Assembly (NCBI GenBank): GCA_963930645.1
Contig: OZ005648.1
Coordinates: 267,913,830-267,977,829 of the forward strand
DNA length: 64,000 nucleotides
Direction of reading: 5' to 3'
From: Salticus scenicus
Taxonomy: Eukaryota; Arthropoda; Arachnida; Araneae; Salticidae
Positions within the stretch are counted from its first letter, which is position 1, and each line of letters opens with the position of its first letter. The translations under genes and the position numbers were made by a program. This document shows, one piece after another, positions 32,127-44,188 of this stretch. The notes under the pieces were generated by a model. It was not told the origin of the DNA, searched no databases, and saw nothing but the letters and a program-made list of their open reading frames with translations.

Positions 32127-32765
32127 ATGTCTGGAATTAAGCGTAACAATGATGGTTCGTTCAAACGAAAGCATGTTTCGCTTACAATTCTACAAAAAGT
32201 AGAAATTATTCGGAAATTGGATGCGGGAACAACAGCGCGGTTGATTGCTACGGAGTTTGGAATTAGTCAGAGAACGGTGTACGATATTCGAAAAAAATAA
32301 AGATAAAATTTTGGAGTATTATGCATCGACTGATACAAATGCTGGCCTCTTTGATCGTAAAAGTATTCGTACGGTGAAATCTGCCAATCTAGATGCAGTG
32401 TTGTATGAATGGTTTCGCCAAAGGCGAAGCAAAGGGTTTCCGATAACGGGTCCATTGTTACGAGAGAAAGCCCAGGAACTTCACGTTCAATTAGGAATAA
32501 CTGAACAGTGTCATTATTCCAAAGGATGGCTCTCTCGTTTTAAACAACGGCACGGAATTCGCTATCTCAAAGCGTGTGGTGAAAAATTATCGGGGGATGC
32601 CGACGCTGCCGAAAATTTCGTTGATACGTTTTCGGAATACATTAAAGAACAGGGTTTAAGTCCGGAACAGATATATAACGCCGACGAAACTGGGCTTTTC
32701 TGGCGCTGTTTGCCCAGAGAAACACTTGTATGTGCTGGGGAAAAAAATCCATCAAGGCTTAAGGA
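32127..32765 (+). pseudogene. Tigger/pogo transposase, N-terminal part (DNA-binding and start of DDE domain)
   Basis: The Tigger transposase binds the element ends through CENP-B-type helix-turn-helix domains and cuts with a DDE/D catalytic domain. MSGIKRN starts at 32127 and an HTH follows (KVEIIRKLDAGTTARLIATE, FGISQRTVYDI). A frameshift in the A run near 32290 leads to the second frame with the CENPB half (GWLSRFKQRHGIRYLK) and the first catalytic Asp (YNADETGLFW). The frame is then cut by the hAT insertion at 32766. The continuation is at 37368. Confidence 0.85.
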
Positions 32766-33801
32766 TAGAGGTCAAGACTTACAATTTTTGTAAGTGGCCA
32801 GTGGCCACTGAACTTGATTAACTCAGTGGCCACTCGCGAGTCGATGTTATACCTGATATTCACACACATAATTAAAAAATATATATCTATCTATATACAT
32901 ATAAAGGCATAAAACACAGATGATATGGTCGGGAAATTAAGAAATAGCGGCCTTTATTGTATTATTTTAATAATAAAAATAATTAAAAAATATGTACTTC
33001 CACAGATTTAAAAAAAAAAAAAATCCTTAAATATTGTTTGAATATAAATATTTTTTAAAAAACTTTCATACTTGTCAAGCTTAAAATTTTTAATATCTGA
33101 AATGAAAGCAGCTGGGACAAAGACAAAATTGGCTGAGAAATCAAATCATTGAAAAATGATTCGACATTTGAGAGAAGATATGATCTCGTTTGAATTTCCT
33201 TTGAGTGTTTATGATTTTATTCTTATTAGTATTTTAAGAGTGAGTTTTATAAACATATAGGGTAGTTATAGTAGCATATAATGCAACTTTCAAATGCTAT
33301 TAATAATTATAGTATTAGAAAGAAGATTTTAAAGTTTTAGTAATGAGGAGAAATATATGGACTTTCGTAGTTAAGTATTAATTTCATTTTGATACAGAAA
33401 ACAGCAGGTTAAATGATGACACACTAACAAAATAATGTTATTTCTCATACACAATTTGTGTTTTGCAAGAATATTTACTTTGTCTTATTGAAAGAGAAAT
33501 ACAAAAATTTGATCCATTTAATAAATTTCACCTAGTGTGACATATCCATACGGAAAACAGATATGATTAGCATTAGAAGAAAACAAAATTATTTTGAGTC
33601 TGGGGGAAAGGGGGAGGGGGCAAAAAATCTTTTTGGCATATTATCCGAGATTTAATTATATTAACAGACATGCAATTGCTAAAATTAGAAATTAGCTGAA
33701 TTTTTTTTACTAACATGATTGTTTGGTTAATTGATTGAACATTGATAATGTCACTTTTAATAAATTAACTACCTAACTACCTAAACAGTTATGTATATAT
33801 A

Positions 33802-36457
33802 CTAGCTGTTACCCGCGACTTCGTTCACGTGGAAATTTTGATGTGTATGTGTGGGAACTGACGGTTTGATCATAATATGTAATAAAATGAAACCTTATCA
33901 TTGTGGTGCTGTGCAAAACAGAGTCTGATAAAGTACACTCAAAAAAATTTGTAACTCATTGAAAGCCAAAATAAAATGCCAAAATAAATAAATAAAAAGT
34001 TATCGCCAACATGGCGATAAAAATTTAAAATTCGTCCATAGGGATTCTGTACTAAAACAGTACTGCGTTGTGGAAGTATAAAAACTGGGTCGTCAATTAT
34101 GAATTTTATTTCGAAACCTTTCTTTGTATGATTTTAGTTCACTATTGCACAATATTAATCTGGTTCTAATAATAATTTGGTGACTGGTTAATTAAAATTT
34201 TAACTATGTGGTGAAATTCATATAATATTTATGAGTTTCAAATTTTTAATTTTTTTTTTTTTTTTTACAAATAAATGGATTTTTTTTTTTTTTTTAATTT
34301 CCCGGCGAATTGTTGAATAATATTTTAGTTCTTAAACAATTTTGGACGGCTTTGCCCGCTTCACTGACAAACTCTTTTCTATATGCTTTATGAAAAAAAA
34401 AAAAAAAAAAAAAAAAACTGAAATCGGTTAAAAGCTTTTTTTGGGTTCCCGCTGCCTTAGGCAACGCCTTGTTCGTCCTTGCAATCTCCGGTGCCTGTCC
34501 CTATTGCCTGCGACAATGGCTTACCCGTGGGCTTCCAATTGGTTGCTTATCATATATAACAGTTTCGATACGGACAGTATCGAAAAATTTGAAGTAGCTC
34601 GTTTATATCTGAATCCCAGTTACATATGAACAACATTATATGTGATGTACATAATATTTGCTCTCAAGTTATTTCCTATATTTATTTGATTTAATCAATC
34701 AACCATAGAATGACAGCAATTTCAAGCCACATATAAGATTACAATATGCTATGATCGGCAACTTCTATCGCATGAGACAATTATTATTTTGTGGACTTCA
34801 TGCTTAGTTAATAGTAGTTGGTATATAGAAAAATAAATAAATTAGTGTGTAAACTTGATCATGGTACAGCCTTAATGCCCTTGGCGACTTTTAAATTTTT
34901 GTTGCCGTTTTAGACCAAAATATAATTTATGCGATTATTGTTCCTATACGCAAGCGAAGTGTGACGTCACTGACCGTCCGTGGATGCAAGAAAATGATTT
35001 CCTATGTCAATCGCCCATTGGATTTTTTGTAAAAAATTATTAAAAATCGAAGAAAATTATTTCCCGATTTTAATCCCCATATTTGGGTACACATATGTAT
35101 TAGTTATCGTGTGCATGTGTTAGATTGAGTTATTTTGCAGTCAAATTGACAACATTTTAATTTTAAATTTCAAAACTCTGTCGTTCTTGGCACTTATTGT
35201 ATTTGGTGATCAAAAACGTAATACGAAAATATACATGCCAGATGTATATTTTCGTAATATGCATTGTACGAAATATTGTTTCATATTATTCATTACTGTC
35301 TTAAAATAAGTTGTTAAAATAACCATGATTTTTGAAAGGAATTAAATTATGTTCGCCAAATAATTTGGCGATATTTTATTTTTCTTCCAAGGTTGACCGA
35401 TATCGCGATATCAAATCTATTCCGCTACAACGTATTAGTATCTTATATCAGATACTTTATTTAGACATTTGAAAACAAATTTGACTTCAAATTATGATAG
35501 AATATTTATCATTTCCCTTTTAATCAGTATATTAGTTGGATATTTATTGTGTTAATATCATCCTTTGAAATTAAATGTTTGTGTTTTCAATCGAATATGG
35601 AAGTTTGCCATTTTTTTCTTCTAGAGTTTTGAAATTAAAAATTCAAATTTTGTCAATTTTACAACAAAAATAACTTATCTAATGCATGGACATGATAACT
35701 AATACATATCTATACCTAAATATGCGGATTAAAATCGGGAAATATTTTTCCTCGATTTTTAATAATTTTTTACAAAAAATCCAATGGGCGTTTAATATAG
35801 GAAATATTTTTCTTGCATCCACGAACGGCCCGTGACGTCATCACTTCGCTTGCGTATTTCTTTCTATCTTTTCCTTGGCGAAAAATGTCCGATCTACTTC
35901 AGCATCAAAATTATAAAAAATTGTCAAGAATTATCAATAAGAAAATACCTTTACCATAATGCTGAATTAACTTTTATGCCAAGCGTGTTTCATCCGCCAT
36001 ACTAAAAAAAAAAAAATCTGAAGTTGAGGTATATAAAAAAAATGCTGTGAAATAAAATTCAGAAGAAATATGTTAGATTTGTAATATTACTATTTTATTT
36101 TAAAATTATAATGTGTCATTTTCTCATCGACCAATTTAACATTTAGTAATTTCTTATTTTTCGCATGAAAGCATATTTCATTTTATGCTGAAAACAATAA
36201 ATAAATATATCTCTTAAACTTTTTTTGGCAACAATTAAAAATTTAAATGGCTTATATTAAGTCAATATAAGTCAATAAGTTTATTATTTTCATATTTTAA
36301 TTAATTTTAAAGATTTTTTCATTTTTTTTTTTTTTTTTTCCTAAACCATCCCTGACCTATAAGGAAAAAAAACAAAAAAAGAATGATCGAAATCGGTCAA
36401 GCCGTTTACGATTTTATAAATAACATACAGACAAACATTCATTTATATATATATAGA
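33802..36457 (-). mobile_element. Helitron (minus strand), non-autonomous, nested in the hAT element
   Basis: On the minus strand it begins TCTATATATATATAAATGAA followed by TGTTTGTCTGTATGTTATTT and ends GAAGTCGCGGGTAACAGCTAG before a T. The 5' TC, 3' CTAG, insertion between A and T, and no target duplication are the Helitron marks; both terminal texts are typical arthropod Helitron ends. The interior encodes no Rep/helicase and holds a foldback element at 34946-35857. Confidence 0.75.
34946..35857. mobile_element. Foldback element with ~240-bp inverted arms, nested in the Helitron
   Basis: The left arm, beginning ATACGCAAGCGAAGTG with GACGTCAC just inside, is mirrored by the right arm ending CACTTCGCTTGCGTAT. 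The arms run to about 35185 and from about 35622. The 436-base centre has its own hairpin (TACGAAAATATACAT at 35222-35236 with its complement at 35242-35256). No clear target duplication was found and no protein. Confidence 0.75.
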
Positions 36458-36598
36458 TATATATATATATATTAATAGCTTTCTATCTACTTTTAAAATT
36501 TCAGGATTTTTTTCATTAGCACAAAACAATTCTATAATATTATTGCAATAAGTTTTATATCCACATAAAACCTTATTAAAATTCCATGTCAACAAGAG

Positions 36599-36656
<58 letters not shown>

Positions 36657-37367
36657 GATCTTTATTTATGTACATTAATCATACATAAATAAAAAAGCTA
36701 CAGTAGTTAATTATCAGTTTCTAATATGCATAAAACCAACTGAGTATTAATTTTCTTAAATTGATTTAGAAAAAATTTTCCTACCTGAAAAATTTAGTCT
36801 ACATTTGTTTACGCATTTGGAATAAATATTAAATATAAATATTTAATTTTATTGAGAAAAAATAAGTAGATTTATCAAGTTCAGTAATGAAGTTTAAAAA
36901 TAATTACATGTGTGAGAAACATTGAGCATTTTAGAATTAATCACTGATCGCTATCTGGAGATGTTGAGGGGGGGGGGGGGGAGGAGTAAAAACTAATTAC
37001 ATGAGCAAGAAATATTTAACTATTCTATTTGTTTATAGGTTCTAGAATCTCATTAAGCAATTTTAAAATGAATATTGACATTTATGTTGTGGATGGAGGA
37101 AGATTATGAATTGGGTGACTTTCGTAGCGAATTTAACTGCCGATCGTTAATGGGGTTTCTTTTTTTAAAACGGACGATATCCGCGATTTTTTTTTTTTTA
37201 AACAGAAGTTAATTCGCAAAAATCCGCGAATTAGGGGGGAAAAAAATTGCAGATTTCCGTGAAATCGAGAAAAAAACAAATGTCTGATTGGCGATTACAG
37301 CAACTTTTTGGGGTCGCCACTTTTTCAAATTAGGTTGGCGAGTGGCGACCGCGAATCTTGACCTCTA

Positions 37368-38397
37368 CTTAAGGAGTCAAGGGAGAGGGTGACTGTGTTA
37401 GTATGTAGTAATGCTGCAGGCACACATAAATGCAAACTCTTGCTTATTTCAAAAGCTTCCAAACCAAGAGCACTGAAAGGTATAAAAAAATTGCCTTTGA
37501 TTTACAAAGGCAATAAAAAGGCCTGGGTAACACGGGATTTGATGGTAGAGTGGTTTGAAAATCACTTTGTTAAGGAAGCCAGGGAACACACCAATAAAGT
37601 GGGATTGCCAAATGATTGCAAAATATTGCTTTTACTAGACAATTGCCCAGCACATCCACAGCATTTGGAGAAAGATAATGTTTCCGTAATGTTCTTGCCC
37701 CCAAACACCACTTCATTTATCCAACCTATGGATCAAGGCATTATTCGTTGCCTTAAATCTAAATATAGGATGGAATTTATGCATAGATTATTAGCCTTGA
37801 ATCCTACTACTGATACTTTAAATGACTATAAAAATTCTTTCAACATCAAAGACTGTATTTTTTTTTTTTTTTTTTTTTTGGGCAGAGGCATGGAACACAC
37901 TACCACAAGATACACTTATTAATGCCTAGCACAATCTCTGGCCAGCATCATTATTTATTGAAAGCGAAAACAGCCAAAATGATGAGTTTGATGGCTTTCA
38001 CATTAACCCCACAAAAGAAAATGCTGCTAAGTTATTTAATTATGCCAAGTCCACAATGAGTAATGTACCTTTATGTTTGGAAGAGGAAGCTGTATCAGAG
38101 TGGTTGGAATGTAAAGATGAGGCTCCCACTATTGAAACAATAACTGATGCTGAAATAATTTCAAGTGTTCTAGACACAAATGATTCTGATTCAGAAGACA
38201 GTGAATCTGATACTGAGGAAAATAAAATTAACTATCAGCAGGGTTTAGAATTCGGATATAAATACTTAACTTTTCTTCAGCAGCAAAGCTATATAACTGA
38301 GCAAGAAATAATGACAATAAACAGAATACAGAAAAAAATAATTGATAACAAACCAAAACTCAAACAAGCAACAATTACATCCATGTTCAAAAAATAG
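37368..38397 (+). pseudogene. Tigger/pogo transposase, C-terminal part
   Basis: It continues the frame interrupted at 32766. RVTVLVCSNAAGTHKCK is followed by ILLLLDNCPAHP (second catalytic Asp), then PPNTTSFIQPMDQGII (third Asp). A poly(T) expansion at about 37857-37879 shifts the frame inside the IKDCI...AEAWN region, and an in-frame stop (NA*HNLW, Trp to TAG) follows at about 37927. The acidic, serine-rich tail and TSMFKK end at 38397 are intact. With the N-terminal frameshift and the hAT insertion, at least four lesions inactivate it. Confidence 0.85.
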
Positions 38398-38654
38398 TTT
38401 ACTTCTAAATTGCATTTATGTGTGCCTTTTGAAATATTCCTTTTGTATTTTTTTATTATAGTATTGTATTTTTACTAAAATTAGAATTCTTTTACTAATT
38501 AGTGTTAATTTATAGTCTGTTTGAAAGTGAAAAAATGTTCCAAAAAAAAGGACCCTCTAATCGGCCAACCCCTCTAATCCACCAAGGCTTCGGTCCCAAG
38601 TTTGGCGGATTAGAGAGACCCCACTGTATATATATATATACACACATATACATA

Positions 38655-39040
38655 TCCCAATCCACACAATACGTCGGATTAAGCTTAAACTGGAAGAGAA
38701 ATCTCATCCCTTGACTCGGCTAGAGAAGGGAATCTCTGTGATTGATATAGCTAGCGATCTGTGCCTAAACAACTGCAGTTGGTGATAAAATGTAAAGATG
38801 AGATGACAAAATACTGATTGCAATGTGATATTTACAATAAATGACTATAATGTTAAGATTTTGTCTTAAATGTTTGCATTTTAATGACCTTGTAAAGAAT
38901 TTCTACATCTGGCTCTACATCTAGAATGATCTGTCAGATATCAACTATATCAATCACAGAGATTCCCTTCTCTAGCAGAGTCAAGGCATGAGATTTCTCT
39001 TCCATTTTAAGCTTTTTCTGACCCATTGTGTAGAGTGGGA
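38655..39040. mobile_element. MITE with ~90-bp terminal inverted repeats
   Basis: The left TIR starts TCCCAATCCACACAAT and includes GGAAGAGAAATCTCATCCCT; the right end is its inverse with CTTTTTCTGACCCATTGTGT. Arms are about 90 bases (38655-38755 and 38942-39040). No target duplication was resolved and no protein. It sits immediately downstream of the Tigger right end. Confidence 0.65.
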
Positions 39041-39440
39041 ATACTGATGTAGTTTCTCAAACTTTTGACAAATAAACAAACTATTGGCAGGTGGGAGCAA
39101 GCATGTAATCTAATTGTAGAAGTCCATGAGGCAAACTGAGTGTTGATAGGAAAGGGAAGGTCATCTGTGACCAACTAACGCCACATGTCATTACTGGGGT
39201 TTGACATATTTTTATGGCGAAAATGGCAACTGGCATGTAAAGTTTTTTTTTTTTTTTTCGCTCAAGTGTAAAGATTCTTTTTGCCGGCACTGTATACTCA
39301 GATATGCCAAGTATTACAATTGATCCGTAATTATTACGGATTTATGGCAATAATTATGGCATTACAGACAACATATAAAAATTACGGAGTATACACTTTT
39401 AAAAAAGTCGCGGATATTGTTCATTAAAAAAAAAAAGAGC

Positions 39441-39900
39441 AATCCCACTGACGATCGACGATCTAACGTACAACGGAAGCATTCTGATTCTTAATCTTTC
39501 TCCATCCACAACATAAATGTCAATATTCATTTTAAACTTGCTTTATAAGATTCTAGAAACTATAAAGAAATAGAATTATACAATATTTCTTGCTGATGTT
39601 ATTATTTTTTGACCCCCCCCCCCTTCCTCTAATTTATCTCCAACTGGCCATCATTGATTAAAAGCTCTGCAGAAGCCTTTAGTTTCCCAATTTTTCTCCA
39701 TCAGCAACATAAATGTCAATATTTATTTTAAACTTGCTTTATTAGATTCTAGAATCTGTAAAGAAGTAGAATTGTTTCATTTCTCATTTATCTAATTATT
39801 TATATTTTTACTGCCCCTTCCGCTTTCAAGCTAGTGATGAAGGATTGCTTCTAGAACCAAAAAAGTGATAGAAGTGCTCAATATTTCTCACATATGTAAT
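39441..39900. repeat. ~195-bp-unit dispersed repeat family, copy with two units
   Basis: AAATGTCAATATT starts at 39515 and 39711 (spacing 196), each followed by TTTTAAACTTGCTTTAT.AGATTCTAGAA. A C run lies after the first unit. Same family as 13400-13900. Confidence 0.65.
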
Positions 39901-40167
39901 TGATTTTAGTCTTTATTACTGAGCTTGATGAATCTATTTGTTTTTCCTGAATAAATTTAAAATATGTATTATACCATAAAACAAAAGATATGTTAGATTT
40001 TATGCAAGGTACTAAAGAAAAAAAATAATAAAAATGTTTTGTTAAAAAAAGAACAATGTTTTAGTATTTAATGCCATAAAAACACATGTCTGGGAAAAAG
40101 TGACTATAAAATAATAATAATAAATAAAATAAATTTTTGTAACCCCTTCCACCCCCCTCCAAAACAG

Positions 40168-40202
<35 letters not shown>

Positions 40203-40269
40203 GCTTTCATTTTGTAAGAAGGTAAAGAAATACATATTTATTTACTTTTGTTTTAGAAATTTTAATTAA

Positions 40270-41825
40270 TCTATACATATAAAATCGTTCATTCTGACTG
40301 AATGAGTGAGTGGTTAATTCATCATCGCCCAGACCAAACCCCTAGACCTAGAAGAATGAAATTTTGTGACAATGTTCCTTCTATGATGTAGGCATCCACT
40401 AAGAAGTGATTTTACAAAAATCGCCCCCCAAGGGGGGGAGGGGGCAAAACGTAATTTCACAAAATCCTTCATATCTCAAACAAAAAAACAGATATCCATA
40501 AAATTTTTGCTTTAAAATATAGCTAACTCAAATGTCTAAAAACCAATTTCTGGAAGTTTAAAAATTCGGCCCCCAAGGGGGGGAGGGGAAGGGAGCAAAC
40601 CATGATTTCACATAATCCTATACATCTAAAACAAAAAAAACAGATATACATGAAATTTTTGCTCTAAAATATAGCTAATACAAATATCTAAAAACAAATT
40701 TCTGGAATTTTTTTTATTCAGCCCCCAGGTGGGGCGGTAAAGGGGGGGGGGAAGCTATGGGGCAAAAACAAATAGAAATACAGTTAGGCCGTTCAAAATT
40801 GGTACAAATAGGTTTTAAAGGCCTGCAAGTCGAATGAGAATATTTTCGAAAGTGTAAAGTTATTAGGATAGGCGGGAAGGGGCAAAAAAAAAATAAAAAT
40901 ACAGTTAGATCGTTCAAAATTGGTACATAGAGGTTTTCGATACCTACAAATCGATTGTGGATATTTTCGAATTTGTAAAATTATTAGGAGAGGCGGTAAA
41001 GGGGAAATGGGGGAGGAGCAAAAAAATAAAAATAGATCGTTCAAAATTGGTACATAGAGGTTTTCGATACCTACAAATCGATTGCGGATATTTTCGAATT
41101 TGTAAAATTATTAGGAGGGGCGGTAAGGGGCAAGAACAAATAGAAATACAGTTAGGCTGTTCAAAATTGGTACAGATAGGTTTTAGAGGCCTGCAAGTCG
41201 AATGGGAATGTTTTCGAAAGTGTAAAGTTATTAGGAAGGCTGGGAAGGGGTGGGGGAGAAGGGACAAAAAATAAAAATAGATCGTTCAAAACTTCTGCAT
41301 AGAGGTTTTTGATACCTACGAATCGATTATGGATATTTTCGAATTTGTAAAATTATTAGGATATACAGGGGGGTGGGGAGGCAAAGGCGGAAAATAATAG
41401 AAATAAGAGTTAGAGCGTTGAAAATTAGTATTATTAAGTTTTAAGGCCCGATAAATCGATTGGGAATATTTTCGAAAGTATAGAATTATTAAGAGGGGCA
41501 GGAACAATCGCGGTGTGCGTGCAGTTATATGCTGGCGCAGGCAGTGGGGGGTCCGGACCGATTATCCCACCGATGAGAGAAGATTTTTTTTATATTTTAT
41601 ATTTTTTACCTTTCGATAATATATTGAGTGTCGAACATAAATACGCGTGCGCATCGCACAATAGCCTGCGATGCCGAAGGCAGTGGGAACCCGGTGCGGC
41701 ATTTTTCCTGATCAGATTTTTTTTTTTTCTTTTTCTTTCACATGATAAAAATTAATGCAATTTTGAGAATTTATTAATTATAGTGATTCATAAGAGGGAC
41801 CAGCGAAGCGCGCATAGCCTGCTAG
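40270..41825 (+). mobile_element. Helitron, non-autonomous, with internal tandem arrays
   Basis: It begins TCTATACATATAAAATCG after an A and ends GCGAAGCGCGCATAGCCTGCTAG before a T, the standard Helitron termini and target. A short GC-rich stem-capable GCGAAGCGC precedes CTAG. No Rep/helicase. The interior is mostly repeats: two CCCCCAAGGGGGGGAGGGG blocks with an AAAATATAGCTAA phrase, then an array of ~130-base units. Overlapping proline-rich open frames on both strands here are products of the repeats. Confidence 0.8.
40772..41510. repeat. Alternating tandem array inside the Helitron
   Basis: About six units of GTTCAAAATTGGTACA[TG]A.AGG...TATTTTCGAA..TGTAAA.TTATTAG followed by a G-rich spacer repeat every 100-130 bases. 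Two unit types (AAATCGATTG.GGATATTTTC and AAGTCGAATGGGAATGTTTT) alternate. Confidence 0.7.
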
Positions 41826-42089
41826 TATGTTATATGTGGGCTTATGTATAAAAATTATTCCATGACATGGTTCACGTCTCCACGATGCATAAGTGTATAA
41901 CTCTGATTACTGATAGCTCTTATTGAAACTTGGCACCTCTGCATACTTACAATTTTATTTTTAACAAATAAATAAATAAAAATCATTGATTGATTACTTT
42001 GACATAGACTTAACTAAACATTTTTTTATTTGTTTTTCTAAAGCACATAAATATATTATAAATCACTTCTATAAGATTAAAAATGACGA

Positions 42090-42665
42090 TGAATAATATT
42101 AAAGGATTGCAGCTTCATGTATTGTTGGAGGCGGATCTGCTTGTTTTTCTTTATCACTTTCATTTAAAGACTTAAAGATTAAACTCTTCATCTCTTTCTG
42201 TTTCCCCATCTATCCACATCTATGAGTTCATGAAGTTCTATTTCATTCATTTGAAAACTTTCAAAGTTTGTGATTTCTAGTTCCTAGAGATCACTCGTAT
42301 TTTAATTTCTAATTTCATCATCAGTTGCTGATTTTATAAATTTGTTTTATTGCCAATTTTTACCACCTCAGCAGGAATACCGTCTCATGTTTAAAGGGCA
42401 TGCCTTATTTATGTAAAGTTTTTAAAAGAAGAACAGAATTATTTTTTGAGAATGAGAGGAAAAATCTGCCCAGAAATAGAGGAATTTTATTTTAAAAACT
42501 TTGAGTGTTTATGCAATTAAGTGGGGTGGTGTTGTAATAAATATTTCTTTAAACGAAGAAATTTAACATTACTTCTATGGGAGATAAATTTGTTCTATAA
42601 ATTTATATTCTTTTAAGTGGGGTATTTGATTATCCGTTACCCGATTAAGTGGGGACAATTGTAGT
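42090..42665 (-). pseudogene. Tigger/pogo remnant: transposase C-terminus and one end
   Basis: On the minus strand, fragments ATDDEI, MNEIELHELIDVD and KEKQADPPPTIHEAA match the acidic C-terminal tail typical of Tigger transposases, with stops between them. A possible end, CAATTGTCCCCACTTAATCG, lies at about 42638-42660 on the minus strand, and TTAAGTGGGGT repeats at about 42520 and 42616. The catalytic part is absent. The call is tentative. Confidence 0.45.
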
Positions 42666-42846
42666 TCTTTAATTCAGAAAAATTGATAGGCATCCTGTAT
42701 AAATAGCTCAGTTTCAGGTCTTGCAAGTGCGTTCCTTAAAAAAGGCTGCATGGATTTTTTTTCAAACTCGCTATATTAACTCCCTTTTAAATATCCTTTT
42801 GCATGTAATTATTGTTTTCTGGTCAATAACTGAGTATGTTAAGTTT

Positions 42847-43236
42847 TGGTAAAAGTCAGTATCTCAAAAACGGCTCTAATGATTTTCTTGAAAATTGTTA
42901 CATAAATCCATTTTAGATATTCTTTTTCATGCATTACGTGGTATTTACAGAAAAATTAACAGTCATCCTGATTAGATAGGTCAGTTTTAGATTTTGGAAA
43001 TTTTTGTTTCAAAAAATAACTCTACAGTTTTTTTTTTCCCCTTAGTTTTTTAACTCGCTGTGTAAACTCTGTTTAATATGTCTTTATGTGTGTACTAAGT
43101 TTCTCTTACCGGAAAAACTTTTGGTTGTCTACTTCATTAGGTCTATTATGTCTTGTGATCACATTATGTCCAAAAAATGCATATAATATTTGTAATAGTT
43201 GGTAACGGAAGTTGTGTGGTTGTTTTACACCAGACT
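42847..43236. repeat. Dispersed repeat, paired with 58283-58677
   Basis: Shared text includes CAGT.TCTCAAAAACG.CTCT, GATTTTCTTGAAAA.TGTTAC, ATTAA.AGTCATC.TGAT and ATTATGTCCAAAAAATGCAT (with substitutions in the other copy). The similarity spans about 390 bases with small indels. Class unknown; no protein. This copy ends about 145 bases before the exon at 43382. Confidence 0.6.
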
Positions 43237-43381
43237 TTTTTTTTTTTTTTTTTCCTTTATACCATTCTATTGTTTGTCACAAGGTTTTATATAGTTGCCT
43301 ATCAAAATTTTTAATTAAGTGTTTAATTACTATTGTTTAAGCAATGGAATTGCACTCATTTTTTTAATTTTTTATTTTCAG

Positions 43382-43499
43382 AACTCAAAAATTCTTTTGA
43401 AATAGCTCCCCGGGACCAGCTTCATATTACTCTGTTCACTAAAACTACTGAGGAAAAGAATAACTGGATGGCAAATTTAATCATGCTGAATACTAGAAG
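43382..43499 (+). CDS. Sos: Son of sevenless (Sos), exon: end of PH domain
   Basis: The 118-base exon begins after ATTTTCAG and ends AG|GTAACT. It reads ELKNSFEIAPRDQLHITLFT and KTTEEKNNWMANLIMLNTR. KNSFE and the EEKNNWM helix are hallmark Sos PH residues; the Trp in the C-terminal helix is the conserved PH-domain Trp. The frame joins the preceding exon through a split Glu codon and the next through a split Ser codon. KNSFE[LI]APR is the insect version. Confidence 0.95.
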
Positions 43500-43919
43500 G
43501 TAACTATTTTTGTAATCAGAAATTTAAAAGTTAACTCTTTTTGGTTTGAGTTTTTTTCTCATCCAAAACTAATTTAATAAATTGGAAAAATCTTCTAAGA
43601 ATTTAAGTATACTAAGGTTGTTCATTTAAATTTGCAAAATTTGGATTTTCCAGTAGGACATTACAAAAAATGGCACATAGGAATTGAAATTTTCTTTTCG
43701 TTTTGTGCAGTATATTTTCAAAAAACTTATTTTTTGGGTGCTTTACAATTTTTTATTTATTTATTTATTTATTTATTTTTTGGGGGGGGGATAGATTAGG
43801 GAATTTAGGATTAGGGAATAAATTAGGGAATGGATCCGAAAGTCTCTTTTGTCAGTTAATTTTGTCCTGGAGAATCTATTGGTGCTTCATTCACGAATTT
43901 CGGTGTGTGGGTTGATTAT

Positions 43920-44151
43920 TTGCATAAAACACCAACTGTGATGGGTTTTTCAAAATTTTCCTTTAACCCCTCCTTTGAGGGTAAGGGTGGGGGAAAGCAC
44001 AGGGTTGCCACGCTACCTGGAAAACCTAGAATAGTCAGGTAATTTGAAAATTGACCATGAATGTCAGGGAATTTGAATATTTTAGGCAGAATTTGGAAAA
44101 GTCAGGGAATTTCATACAATAAGTCATTTTTTTTTCTTTTTGTTAGCTTCC

Positions 44152-44188
<37 letters not shown>

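Larger units (their letters stand above)
32766..37367. mobile_element. hAT-like element (4.6 kb) nested in the Tigger transposase, 8-bp target duplication
   Basis: CTTAAGGA lies immediately before (32758-32765) and after (37368-37375). The ends are exact inverted repeats TAGAGGTCAAGA, which fits the hAT consensus [CT]A[AG]NG. Both subterminal zones carry AGTGGCCAC or GAGTGGCGAC motifs in inverted arrangement. No transposase is found. About 2.66 kb of it is a further nested Helitron (33802-36457), so the hAT element itself was about 1.95 kb and non-autonomous. A copy of the ~195-bp-unit repeat family lies at about 36930-37160 in reverse orientation. Confidence 0.88.
31564..38626 (+). mobile_element. 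Tigger (pogo-like) DNA transposon, interrupted by a nested hAT element
   Basis: The ends are CAGTACGGTCTCTCTAATCC and, inverted, CAGTGGGGTCTCTCTAATCC, with TA on each side (31562-31563 and 38627-38628). Removing the nested insertion (32766-37367 plus one target copy) leaves about 2.45 kb, a normal Tigger size. The transposase frame is split into two parts at the insertion and has further lesions, so the element is dead. ATGATTCAATTCGTTGCAAG is duplicated at about 31868 and 31895 in the leader. Confidence 0.9.
22849..43381 (+). other. Sos intron 2 of the window (U2-type, 20.5 kb)
   Basis: The donor is GTAAGC and the acceptor ends TTTTTTATTTTCAG. It carries MITEs, a Penelope dimer, a Tigger/hAT/Helitron/foldback nest and a Helitron, each listed separately. 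The plain AT-rich stretches 28571-29298, 31106-31561, 39041-39440 and 41826-42089 show no exon or RNA gene. Confidence 0.85.

Noticed and set aside
40714..41274. Overlapping proline-rich or arginine-rich proteins on both strands
   Set aside because: They are readings of the G-rich tandem array within the Helitron; the same phrases recur in every unit and frame.
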